Source of the DNA: Porticoccaceae bacterium LTM1
Lineage (GTDB): Bacteria > Pseudomonadota > Gammaproteobacteria > Pseudomonadales > Porticoccaceae
Assembly: GCA_030252795.1 (NCBI GenBank)
Contig: CP127080.1
Span: 2,993,501 to 3,057,500 of the forward strand
Direction: 5' to 3'
Length of the DNA stretch: 64,000 nt
Shown: positions 8,549 to 16,651 of the stretch, in pieces
Numbering within the stretch: the first letter of the stretch is position 1
Layout: each line of letters opens with the position of its first letter
Translations under genes and position numbers: made by a program
Notes under the pieces: model-generated
Database searches by the model: none
Seen by the model: only the letters and a program-made list of their open reading frames with translations
Told to the model about the DNA's origin: nothing

Positions 8549-9853
8549 TTATAATTTCTTGGAAAGACCATTTTCCTTAGTTTTTGTATCAAATATTTCT
8601 TTAATCTTTTTAATCAGCGCTTCACCACGTAGATTTCGATCGACAATAACTCCAGAATCCGCATCCACTAGATAATTAACTGGAATACTATGTATACCGT
8701 ATAGTTTTGCAACTGGACCATCAAATCCCTCTAAGTCGCTGGTATTGATCCAGAACAGCCCTTCCTCTTTTGATGCTTCGTGCCATTCATTTAGATCCTC
8801 ATCTAATGAAAACGAGAAAATATCAAATCCTTTTTTATGATATTTATTGTAAGCTTCTTTTAAGTACGGAATTTCTTCCCGACATGGACCACACCAGGAC
8901 GCCCAAAATTCTACGAGGACATATTTTTTCCCTGAAATATAGTCATTCAACCTAACTTCTTGACCTGATATCTGCTCTGCACTAAAGTTTTTAATAGGTA
9001 CACCAACAACCATCTCGAGGCTTCTCTGAACCTTCAATTTAGACGATTCTACTTCGGCAATAAATTGTTCAAGCGGCGGATAGTTAGGTAACTCAGCTGA
9101 CAATGCCTGTAAATCTCTAATCTTTTTTTCCAAAGACAACAGGTCTCTCCTCTCCACCAAGGTCCCTATTTTTAGCGCCAACATTCGTAGCAAAGGGTCT
9201 TTATTTGAAGAAATCGAATCCAGAAAATTTTGCTTATGTTGATTTTTTTGCAAAAATAAATCCTTGAGAATGGAATTCAGCTCTTCTTTACGCTCTTCGG
9301 AGACCTCTTCGGAATTATACTCTTCTTTGATCAGTTTAATTTTCTCTTCAACCGAACGACAAGCAGCACCCTGTTGCCAGTTATCATAAAAAAATTGGTT
9401 GTATTGGCCACCAGTTACCTCTCTCGAATTCAGATCTACTTCCACTAGACCTGGTTCCAATATAAGCTCAACCCCAGTTACATTTTTTTCTTGACCGTTC
9501 TGAGTAGAGATAACGTACAAAAAAGCTTTATCAACCATTCCTGCCGACACAAGAATCGACACCTTGCCATCAACAACCTCCGTTTCCGCAATCACGGTAA
9601 CACCGTCCTCACTTTTCTCATCCTGGTAGTTATAACGGATCAATCTTGCTATTAACTCCTCCTTATTGAAGCCTTTCTTGCTCATCTCACTGGTCATTTC
9701 AATGCTAGCCTTCAAGACCATAATGGCATCGCCCACTTCAACGTCAGCCATTTCATTGCTTACCTGCTGAACGTCCAAATTCTTCGAAACCACCCTCTGA
9801 TCGCAACCTGTAAGCACCAATATTAGAGCAATCATACTGATTATTATCTTCAT
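8549..9853 (-). CDS. DUF4369-like/TlpA thioredoxin-family lipoprotein (cassette A)
   Basis: Periplasmic lipid-anchored oxidoreductase of 434 residues. Signal peptide with lipobox LTGC (Cys17), a beta-rich N-terminal region with a DUF4369-like stretch (VELILEPGLVEVDLNSREVTGG), a charged helical middle (about 160-290), then a TlpA-type domain with FWASWCGPCREEI (Cys321, Cys324) and cis-Pro loop SIPVNY. The ATG at 9853 is chosen because GGGGAGG lies 5 nt upstream; the longer TTG frame would read through that site. It is the counterpart of the gene at 744-1901 with the same gene order. A 214-bp gap and a strong terminator separate it from the receptor, so it may have its own promoter. The reducing partner and substrate are unknown. 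Confidence 0.85.
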   Translation of the reverse strand: MKIIISMIALILVLTGCDQRVVSKNLDVQQVSNEMADVEVGDAIMVLKASIEMTSEMSKKGFNKEELIARLIRYNYQDEKSEDGVTVIAETEVVDGKVSILVSAGMVDKAFLYVISTQNGQEKNVTGVELILEPGLVEVDLNSREVTGGQYNQFFYDNWQQGAACRSVEEKIKLIKEEYNSEEVSEERKEELNSILKDLFLQKNQHKQNFLDSISSNKDPLLRMLALKIGTLVERRDLLSLEKKIRDLQALSAELPNYPPLEQFIAEVESSKLKVQRSLEMVVGVPIKNFSAEQISGQEVRLNDYISGKKYVLVEFWASWCGPCREEIPYLKEAYNKYHKKGFDIFSFSLDEDLNEWHEASKEEGLFWINTSDLEGFDGPVAKLYGIHSIPVNYLVDADSGVIVDRNLRGEALIKKIKEIFDTKTKENGLSKKL

Positions 9854-10013
9854 CACCGCCTCCCCAATCAATCAACACACGGATTTAGCACACCGCCATG
9901 GAAATAATGTCAAATTTGAACCCTGCTTCTGTTTTGCAGAAACATCTAGAGGTAAGGCATCTATAAGTGTTGGCTCTTTCGAGTTAAAAATATTTATGCC
10001 TTTAACCGAAACT

Positions 10014-10047
10014 TGCAAAAGAAAAAAGAGACCACTATTAAGTGGCC
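10014..10047 (-). terminator. Rho-independent terminator after cassette A receptor
   Basis: Hairpin 10030-10047 (GGCCACT / AGTGGTC arms on the minus strand, short AT loop) followed by CTCTTTTTTC. It lies 21 bp past the receptor stop and should separate receptor and lipoprotein transcripts. Confidence 0.8.
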
Positions 10048-10067
10048 TCATCTTTCAAGATGATGAC

Positions 10068-13067
10068 TTAGAAAGTAAACGCTTTCGTTACCTCCGCATA
10101 GATTGCCCGACCGCGCGGGTCAACCCGCGACGGATCCCAATCGGGCCCACCATAATTATTCAGGAACGGAAATCTATTATTAAGCAGGTTTCTCACACCG
10201 GCATTTACCTTCCAACCGGTATCTGCAAAACTATAGGTACCGTTAAGATCAAGGGTCCAATAGCTGCGGATCTTTTTGCCATCTTGCGGGGCAACTCTGC
10301 CAGAATAACTGCTGGAGTAGTTGTACTGCATGGTGGCAGACATATCACCATCACTCCAGTTGAGATAACTGCTCACTTTCAGTCGATCCGGGCCAAAGGT
10401 GGTGGCATCTATATATTGTGGTTCCCCAACTGCCGAGAACTTCTGCACGACTTCTGACGTATACGTACCGCCAGTACCCACTCTAAAAGCACCGAGATCC
10501 GTATCAAAGTCATAGATTACTGTGAAGTCCCACGCCTTGCTGCTGTGTTCAGCAATATTCACCGTGCCATAAACGTAAATGGTATTTAGCGAACCATCCG
10601 CATTAAATATCGCCGTACCCGGCACAGACAAGTATCCCAATGGATCCGTTTTCAAAGCGTTATCACCCGAGTCAAAGCGCCCATCGATATTAATATCACT
10701 GTAATTCACGCTGAGGCTAAGCCCTTCCATTGAACCGCTTGGAATCCAATCAAAACCAATAGAGATATTATCGGACAGTTCCGGCTCTATATTTGGGTTG
10801 TTCTTGAATATCCGAATATATGCATCAACATTATTGGTAAATGGATTCAATATCGTCGCTATATCCTCTGACTCGTCAAATGCCCGGAACATCCTTGACA
10901 GGGTAGGCACCTGGAACGACTCACCCCAGCTTGCACGGAACTTGAAGTCATCCGTCACATACCAGCTCAAGTCTACTTTGGGGGAAGTATTTGAAAAGCT
11001 ACGTGTCTCAGTTGGCCCGCCAATCTTAAAACGGCCAGTGAAATCATATCCGTCATAGCGCGCTGCCAGCTTCAAATCCAGGGAGCGCACCCAAGGCAAA
11101 CTATTACCCTCATTAATCAACGGGATACCCAACTCAACGTATGCGGATTCTACCTCTCGCGACAATTCTGATTGTCCATCCGAATCATTAGCCTCATCAA
11201 ACCATTCCCCAACATCCACTTCCTCATCACGCATTTCTATCCCTGTCGCCAGCGCCACATCGCCTCCTGGCAGAGAGAACAGGGTACCGTTTGCTGATAC
11301 GTCCCAAGATTCCGTTGTAAAGCTTACCCCACTCAAAGCCTCTTCCATCGTCGGAAACAGAGCATCAATCTCGGCAGGGTCATTGGCACTGCCATTACCA
11401 AACAGATTGATATCCCCTGAGAGAGCGGCATCAAATACTCTACTCATAACTGCAGACTGGCTAAAGTATGTGCTATCGGTTTTTGTATCCGTGTATGAAA
11501 TTTCAGCAGACCAACTATCCGTCAAGTCCACATTGAACCCTAATGTAGCCACCTCCATCTTCGACTCTGTCGTGACTGGAGGGCGTGAAGCACCCCCTTC
11601 CGTATATTCACTTACTGGCAAATAACCCAATAATAAAGACCTCTCAAAAATAGAGGCCGGCAAGAAACGACTCGCCAAATAGTCATACTGCTCCTGAAGG
11701 CTGTCTGGTAAATCCGTGTAATACGGACTTTGAGTAAAAAGAGAGCCCGTCACAAACAGAAGTGGAAAGCTCGCAGCAGACTGCGATTCTGTTCTGGTAA
11801 AGTTGGTTTCGGCAAAGACTTCCACTCTGTCGGTAAGTTCCTGACTGCCAGAGAATCGGTATGAGGTAATTTCTGTCTCTGTAGTACCCGATTTTGCGAG
11901 CTCAGCCTGCGTGTCAACCGGTATGATATTGTCTGGACTGAGTTCAGATAGGCCATTGGTGCCATCATCGTCTTGAGGCAACGCGCCAAACTTAACAAAG
12001 GCAGCACTTCCCGTAGTGAATAACCTCTTAATGTCTAAACCACTTATCACGCCCGGTTGCCCAAAAGCGCTAACGCGGTTATCGCTCCCGCCTCTTGGCC
12101 GGTGGTCATCGGTCACATAACCCGCTTTACGGGTATTCATACCATCGGTGTTTCTATGGTTGAGCGTCAGCATGGCATGACCGCTACCCCAGTTTGTGCC
12201 TATTAGCTGCTCTAACTGGTAGTTGTCGCCATCATGGGCACTGTTTTCATAACGGATCGAGGTTTCCGAACCAACGTAGTCCTTACTCAAAATAAAGTTA
12301 ACAACACCCGCTTGGGCATCCGCACCATAAATGGCCGAAGCACCATCCAGAACAATATCCACCCGCTCAATAGCCGCAAAAGGGATGCCATTCAGGTTGA
12401 CCGTACCATTTTGAAAAGTAGCTGATTGCGCATAGCGACGGCCATTAACGAGCACTAGTGTAGAGCCGCTGCCAAGACCACGCAGGTCAAACGCCGTCTC
12501 CCCCTGACTCAAGCGAGAAACACGGTCGGGATCAAGAGTGGTGGCAGAGTTGACGCTATTGTTGTTCTGCGGAATATAGCGCAACAAATCTTCAACAGAG
12601 CCTATACCCAGCCTTTTGATATCTGCCTTGGTAATACTCTGAGTGAATGAGCCAGTGCTTATATTCTTCAAGCGAGTACCAGTGACAACCACTTCCTCAA
12701 CTTCTTCTATCGCCTGATTCTGGGAATTTTCATCATCCTGCTCTTTAATTACTACCGAATCTTCTGACAGAAATTCATATACCAAGCCTGAGTTTCGCAG
12801 CATTGCACTTAAGGCTGACTCTAATGTGTACTCACCATTTACTTTAGCTGTTCGAAATTTTTTACCAATCTCCTGGCTGAAAATTATCTGTGCACCAGAC
12901 TTTTCTGCCAATTCGAGTAACGCTTTACCCGCTATAGATTCGCTGACATCAAGCTTAAAAATCTCAATTTCAGCAGCATTGATTACTTGTGAAGCAGAAA
13001 GCATTAATGCCGATGCAACACCAAGCACCAGTCGTTTAGTTTTGAATGTATTTGAACGGATGGCCAT
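10068..13067 (-). CDS. TonB-dependent receptor with STN signalling domain (cassette A)
   Basis: Outer-membrane transducer/transporter of 999 residues. Signal peptide (RLVLGVASALMLSASQVINAAE), STN domain with the segment YEFLSEDSVVIK also found in cassette B, TonB-box-like EEVVVTGTRL, plug (FDLRGLGSGSTLVLVNGRR, IYGADAQAGVVNFIL) and a long barrel ending VTKAFTF. The ATG at 13067 is chosen because AGGAGGT lies about 9 nt upstream and the signal peptide follows at once; a longer frame adds 19 residues. Its promoter motif (13129-13164) matches that of the cassette A sigma gene, so ligand binding should raise its own synthesis. Ligand unknown. Confidence 0.93.
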   Translation of the reverse strand: MAIRSNTFKTKRLVLGVASALMLSASQVINAAEIEIFKLDVSESIAGKALLELAEKSGAQIIFSQEIGKKFRTAKVNGEYTLESALSAMLRNSGLVYEFLSEDSVVIKEQDDENSQNQAIEEVEEVVVTGTRLKNISTGSFTQSITKADIKRLGIGSVEDLLRYIPQNNNSVNSATTLDPDRVSRLSQGETAFDLRGLGSGSTLVLVNGRRYAQSATFQNGTVNLNGIPFAAIERVDIVLDGASAIYGADAQAGVVNFILSKDYVGSETSIRYENSAHDGDNYQLEQLIGTNWGSGHAMLTLNHRNTDGMNTRKAGYVTDDHRPRGGSDNRVSAFGQPGVISGLDIKRLFTTGSAAFVKFGALPQDDDGTNGLSELSPDNIIPVDTQAELAKSGTTETEITSYRFSGSQELTDRVEVFAETNFTRTESQSAASFPLLFVTGSLFTQSPYYTDLPDSLQEQYDYLASRFLPASIFERSLLLGYLPVSEYTEGGASRPPVTTESKMEVATLGFNVDLTDSWSAEISYTDTKTDSTYFSQSAVMSRVFDAALSGDINLFGNGSANDPAEIDALFPTMEEALSGVSFTTESWDVSANGTLFSLPGGDVALATGIEMRDEEVDVGEWFDEANDSDGQSELSREVESAYVELGIPLINEGNSLPWVRSLDLKLAARYDGYDFTGRFKIGGPTETRSFSNTSPKVDLSWYVTDDFKFRASWGESFQVPTLSRMFRAFDESEDIATILNPFTNNVDAYIRIFKNNPNIEPELSDNISIGFDWIPSGSMEGLSLSVNYSDINIDGRFDSGDNALKTDPLGYLSVPGTAIFNADGSLNTIYVYGTVNIAEHSSKAWDFTVIYDFDTDLGAFRVGTGGTYTSEVVQKFSAVGEPQYIDATTFGPDRLKVSSYLNWSDGDMSATMQYNYSSSYSGRVAPQDGKKIRSYWTLDLNGTYSFADTGWKVNAGVRNLLNNRFPFLNNYGGPDWDPSRVDPRGRAIYAEVTKAFTF

Positions 13068-13128
13068 ATCGACCCTACCTCCTCTATGTGAGCTTTTTGG
13101 AGTTGCCTTTTTCGATTTTGGCAACTAC

Positions 13129-13164
13129 CTAACTACACGAACACTCACATCAAACACCCTGAGT
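13129..13164 (-). promoter_or_regulatory. Cassette A ECF promoter, receptor copy
   Basis: On the minus strand ACTCAGGGTG (13155-13164), 11 nt, then TGTTCGTGTAGTTAG (13129-13143). Both blocks and the spacing are identical to the motif upstream of the cassette A sigma gene (14928-14963). The motif begins 26 bp past the FecR stop and lies about 62 nt upstream of the receptor ATG. Confidence 0.82.
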
Positions 13165-13189
13165 CACTTTGCCAAATAACCAAACTCAA

Positions 13190-14251
13190 TCATCTATTAC
13201 TGTTATCCTTAACGCTCTTGCCAACCAAAATTGTTCGATCAAAATACTGAATCACTTTAATTGGCAATGTTTTTTCCAGACTGGCCAAAGCGAGATCAAT
13301 ACGATCAATTCGCACGGCAGCGTATATTTTCAGATCCATAATAGCTGCGTCTTCAATCAGGATTTTCTTACCGCTGTATCTATTGAGCTCCCTCACCACT
13401 ACCGATAGAGGCTCTTCATCAAACCGCAACTGCCCGGATCGCCACCCCTGATATTTATCAATATCATCAGAGGCATATCCCACTAGCGAATCATTTTCTA
13501 CATCTACTTCTGCCACCCAACCGGCGTTAATTCGAACCTGTTGGGGGGATTTAACTTTCGCCGCATTACCCGTAGCAACACTCAATGAAAGAGCAGTAGG
13601 CACTATGTCTGCACCATTTTTGTGTAGAGAAATTTCTCCATCGAGTACAGCTATGGTGAGTTTTTCTGGTGTTTTTCTTATATTGAACTCGGTTCCAAGG
13701 ACCGTGACTGAGCGCCCATCCAGATCAATGGTAAATGGACGTAAGGCATCTTTAGAGACTGCGAAATAAGCTTCCCCCCGCTTGAGGTGGAGTTGCCGTT
13801 TACTCTCACTCATCGTCACTTGCAGCTCCGTTCCGGTGTTGAGCGTCACCACACTGCCATCATCCAGCTCTACGGTTTTTTGCTCGCCGACTCGAGTGAC
13901 ATAACGAAGACCCGCTGACACTGCCACGTCAGTCGGCCACCACTGAACCCAGCTGAATATTCCGCTTATAACCAATACAAGTAATGCTGCAATGGCCCAA
14001 CCCTGCCCGAAGCGTTTCGACATACGTGAGTCCGCAAAAGCCGCTTCAGTAATTTCGACAATATCCGGATCATCTGCCAGCCTTTCCATATCCGCCAGTC
14101 CATGGGTAATATCCAGAAAATCTTGCTGATACTCTGCCTCGTCCTGTGTCCAGGCAGCAATTTTGACCGCCTCGTCCGACGTTAATTGCCCGGAATACAG
14201 CCGGGCAACCTGACGAGCGGCACGGTATTTTGAGGATAAGTTTTTAGCCAT
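13190..14251 (-). CDS. FecR-family anti-sigma regulator (cassette A)
   Basis: Single-pass inner-membrane regulator of 353 residues. Cytoplasmic DUF4880-like domain (YRAARQVARLYSGQLTSDEAVKIAAW), one membrane segment near 85-105 (WAIAALLVLVISGIFSWVQWW), periplasmic FecR domain (RYVTRVGEQKTVELDDGSVVTLNTGTEL, VTVLGTEFNIR) and a C-terminal STN-like module (VVVRELNRYSGKKILIEDAAI). The ATG at 14251 is preferred because AAGGA is 9 nt upstream; an ATG at 14260 touches that site directly. The start overlaps the sigma stop by 8 bp, so the two are translationally coupled. Confidence 0.92.
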   Translation of the reverse strand: MAKNLSSKYRAARQVARLYSGQLTSDEAVKIAAWTQDEAEYQQDFLDITHGLADMERLADDPDIVEITEAAFADSRMSKRFGQGWAIAALLVLVISGIFSWVQWWPTDVAVSAGLRYVTRVGEQKTVELDDGSVVTLNTGTELQVTMSESKRQLHLKRGEAYFAVSKDALRPFTIDLDGRSVTVLGTEFNIRKTPEKLTIAVLDGEISLHKNGADIVPTALSLSVATGNAAKVKSPQQVRINAGWVAEVDVENDSLVGYASDDIDKYQGWRSGQLRFDEEPLSVVVRELNRYSGKKILIEDAAIMDLKIYAAVRIDRIDLALASLEKTLPIKVIQYFDRTILVGKSVKDNSNR

Positions 14252-14843
14252 CGTTTTCATTCCTTGTTAAACCTCGCATGGCATGTTGGGCATCCCTGAC
14301 CCGAACCAGAGCCTGGGTCATATAATTTTCCACCTGCTTGACCGTTACACCCATATGTTTGGCAATCTGGGTATAGCTCATGAATTTGAAGCGATTCAAA
14401 ACAAATGCCTGACGCCAGGCTGGCTTCATCTCCTGAATAACCTGCTTGAGCATGGAAAGGTCCCGCTCGGCGGAAGCAGCGGCTTCCGGGGTAATTTCCT
14501 GCACTTGATCACAGTCTTCCAACTGGTTGGTGTAAGTGCGTTGCAGCGCCTTGCGTCGCTCTATATCCACAATCAGGTTATTAGCCATAGTGAAGATATA
14601 AGCGCGATTACGTGCATGGCTATCAGCCATTTTTGTTTGCAGCCCCTCCATTTTTACCAGCCGCAAGAATACTTCCTGCACAATATCGTCGGGATCATCT
14701 TCTGCTCCGGTGCGACCAAAGAGGAATGAACGCAAAGCATCACCGTGCGCTTTGAACAGTTGTTCAAGCACCTTCTCACGCGCTTTGTGATGACGGCCAT
14801 GAAAATCGAGCACGTTGTCTTCTTTACGGCTCATCGCTCTCAT
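14244..14843 (-). CDS. ECF sigma factor (FecI-like) of cassette A
   Basis: Sigma factor of 199 residues: region 2 (DDPDDIVQEVFLRLVKMEGLQ, YIFTMANNLIVDIERRKALQ) and region 4 (AWRQAFVLNRFKFMSYTQIAKHMGVTVKQVENYM). Start at 14843 follows the alignment with the cassette C sigma (MRLMRKKSDVIDL). An ATG at 14900 would add 19 residues and is possible, as a strong GAGGAGGT lies 17 nt before it. The preceding motif at 14928-14963 is shared only with the cassette A receptor, so the gene should be autoregulated. Confidence 0.9.
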   Translation of the reverse strand: MRAMSRKEDNVLDFHGRHHKAREKVLEQLFKAHGDALRSFLFGRTGAEDDPDDIVQEVFLRLVKMEGLQTKMADSHARNRAYIFTMANNLIVDIERRKALQRTYTNQLEDCDQVQEITPEAAASAERDLSMLKQVIQEMKPAWRQAFVLNRFKFMSYTQIAKHMGVTVKQVENYMTQALVRVRDAQHAMRGLTRNENDG

Positions 14844-14927
14844 TGAGTTTCTGCACCTGTGACTCTCTAAGATTAGCTTGCTTAGCCTCTCTTTTCGCAT
14901 CGGCGGCCCCGAATAGACCTCCTCTAG

Positions 14928-14963
14928 CTAACTACACGAACAGAACCGTCATTCACCCTGAGT
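14928..14963 (-). promoter_or_regulatory. Cassette A ECF promoter, sigma-gene copy
   Basis: On the minus strand ACTCAGGGTG (14954-14963), 11 nt, TGTTCGTGTAGTTAG (14928-14942). Twin of 13129-13164. Confidence 0.82.
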
Positions 14964-15040
14964 AGCACCCCTATTCCTGCCCATGCACCCAATGATTCTT
15001 TATAATCAACTGCTTATCTGCCTTAACGATTAGAACTACT

Positions 15041-15769
15041 ATGCGAATTAGCCGTATTTATCTTGACCAGCCATTGAGTATTGGCCTCGAATTTGCTCTC
15101 AGCCCTGAAGCTGCTCGTCATCTGGTAACCGTATTACGCGCTAAAGCTGGCACCGAGCTCATACTGTTCAACGGACAGGGGGGTGAATATCGGGCCATCC
15201 TGACAGAGGTTGCCAACAAAAAGGCCAATGTGCGTGTTGATTCGTTTGATGACACCGATCGCGCGTCCAACCTGAAGATCCACCTGGGTATTGGCATGTC
15301 AAAAGGTGATCGGTTTGATTTGGTGGTCCAGAAGGCCACCGAGCTGGGCGTATCTGAAATCACCCCTCTCTACACCGAGCGCACCGAGGTGAAATTAAAG
15401 GGCGATCGCGTTGATAAAAAACTGCGCCATCTTCAGCAGGTTGCTATCAGCGCCTGCGAGCAGTGCCAACTCAATCGCGTACCGGTTGTAAATCAGCCTG
15501 TTGCTCTCAAAGACTGGCTTGGGAATGTTGATGCGGAACAGAAATTCGTTCTTCACCACCGCAGTGACAAGGCATTAAAGGATTATGAGGAAGTGCCAGC
15601 ATCCGTTGCTTTGGCGATTGGACCAGAGGGGGGGTTGTCTGACGCCGAGATAGACGCCTGTCGGCAGAGTGGTTTTGAGCACCTGACCATGGGCCCAAGG
15701 GTGTTGCGAACAGAAACAGCACCGCTCACCGCTATCAGTCTGTTGCAGTATGTTTGGGGAGATTTTTAA
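15041..15769 (+). CDS. rsmE: 16S rRNA (uracil(1498)-N(3))-methyltransferase
   Basis: SPOUT-superfamily enzyme of 242 residues that methylates U1498 of 16S rRNA. N-terminal PUA-like domain (MRISRIYLDQPL, HLVTVLRAKAGTELILFNGQGGEY) and C-terminal knotted SPOUT domain with family motifs (KGDRFDLVVQKATELGVSEITPL, AIGPEGGLSDAEID, GPRVLRTETAPLTAI). Full length with no defect. It is divergent from the cassette A sigma gene and forms the boundary between the receptor array and ordinary chromosome. Confidence 0.97.
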   Translation: MRISRIYLDQPLSIGLEFALSPEAARHLVTVLRAKAGTELILFNGQGGEYRAILTEVANKKANVRVDSFDDTDRASNLKIHLGIGMSKGDRFDLVVQKATELGVSEITPLYTERTEVKLKGDRVDKKLRHLQQVAISACEQCQLNRVPVVNQPVALKDWLGNVDAEQKFVLHHRSDKALKDYEEVPASVALAIGPEGGLSDAEIDACRQSGFEHLTMGPRVLRTETAPLTAISLLQYVWGDF

Positions 15770-15804
15770 GAAGGTGTAACGGGGAAGGTTTACGGGATAA
15801 TGAC

Positions 15805-15841
15805 AAGTGGATTACCGACATAGCTAGTCGGCAATCCACTT
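15805..15841. terminator. Stem-loop between convergent genes
   Basis: 15-bp arms (15805-15819 and 15827-15841) with one mismatch and a 7-nt loop, between the ends of rsmE and the convergent thioredoxin-fold gene. T-runs are short, so bidirectional termination is likely but not certain. Confidence 0.55.
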
Positions 15842-15849
15842 TACCAGCA

Positions 15850-16284
15850 TTAGAACGCGGCTACTTTGTCGCCGGATGATAATGCTTTCTGACCAAACTC
15901 GATGAATTCTTCGAGGTCTTTTGTACCCTGGCTCTTGGATACAACATTGCCATTGCCATCCAAAATCAGGCAGGCCGGGTAGGCAGTTACACCTTGCTGC
16001 TCAGCCAACTTGGTCAACTCCTGGTTTTCACCGGCAGTTTGCTTCAGGCTTACAAAACGGTCGTTGTAGAGATCACCCACTTTGTGGACTGGGAACAACA
16101 TACCAGTCATAAACAGGCTTTCAACAGAACGTTTTGGGCTATCAAGGTAAACCAAAACCATTTTGTTCTCTTGCTTGGCCTTGACCATCGCTTTATCGAA
16201 CGAATCGTCCATAAATGCCAATCCGCCGGCAGATGCCTGGCTGGAAATCAGCAGCGCACACAGTGCTCCATATAACTTTTTCAC
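15850..16284 (-). CDS. Exported thioredoxin-fold protein lacking CXXC
   Basis: Secreted protein of 144 residues with a signal peptide (KKLYGALCALLISSQASA) and a thioredoxin-like fold. The active-site position reads YLDSPKRSVESL, with no cysteine pair, while the cis-Pro loop (VTAYPACLILDGNG) is kept. The GTG at 16284 is chosen for AGGAG at 7 nt; upstream ATG frames give no signal peptide. It resembles thioredoxin_7/DUF255-type proteins, which bind partners rather than catalyse thiol exchange, but no specific function can be assigned. It stands alone between rsmE and the prohibitin-like gene. Confidence 0.75.
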   Translation of the reverse strand: MKKLYGALCALLISSQASAGGLAFMDDSFDKAMVKAKQENKMVLVYLDSPKRSVESLFMTGMLFPVHKVGDLYNDRFVSLKQTAGENQELTKLAEQQGVTAYPACLILDGNGNVVSKSQGTKDLEEFIEFGQKALSSGDKVAAF

Positions 16285-16311
16285 AAAAACTCTCCTGCAA
16301 ATTGCAGACAA

Positions 16312-16651
16312 AATATAAAAAAAGCGGTTTATGGAAGGTTAATGTAGTGCCTTCAACATACCGCAACATTCAAATAGGTTTGGATGGTTAAGCGTCCAGT
16401 TTCATCATCACCGCTACGCTTGTACATATATAAACGTTTGAGAGGCCATATACCCGCACGGTAAATGGAAAAAAAGTCTTGTTTTTTGGTCACAACTTGA
16501 CCAAACACACAGTTTTGAGGGTGCTCATACTCCATTCGGGGTAAATGTCTGTGTGGAATGCGTAACCCAAGGCATGGTGGCAAGGATACTGCTCAGGGTG
16601 TCGAGCCACTATGTGGACCACCCCCTGAGCGTAATTTCTAATTGAAAACAG
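16312..16651. other. Intergenic stretch with a long stem-loop
   Basis: No convincing gene; a 76-codon minus-strand frame (16353-16583) shows no domain or ribosome binding site. GCTCAGGG (16591-16598) pairs with CCCTGAGC (16623-16630) around an inner CCAC/GTGG hairpin, just after the prohibitin-like gene and so perhaps its terminator, though no T-run follows. Confidence 0.4.

Noticed and set aside
744-14900. Methanobactin-type or other metallophore biosynthesis in the receptor array
   Set aside because: Sigma, anti-sigma and receptor order fits many ligands; no precursor peptide or biosynthetic enzyme is present.
16353-16583. 76-codon minus-strand frame between the thioredoxin-fold and prohibitin-like genes
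   Set aside because: No start context, atypical composition and no domain; treated as non-coding.
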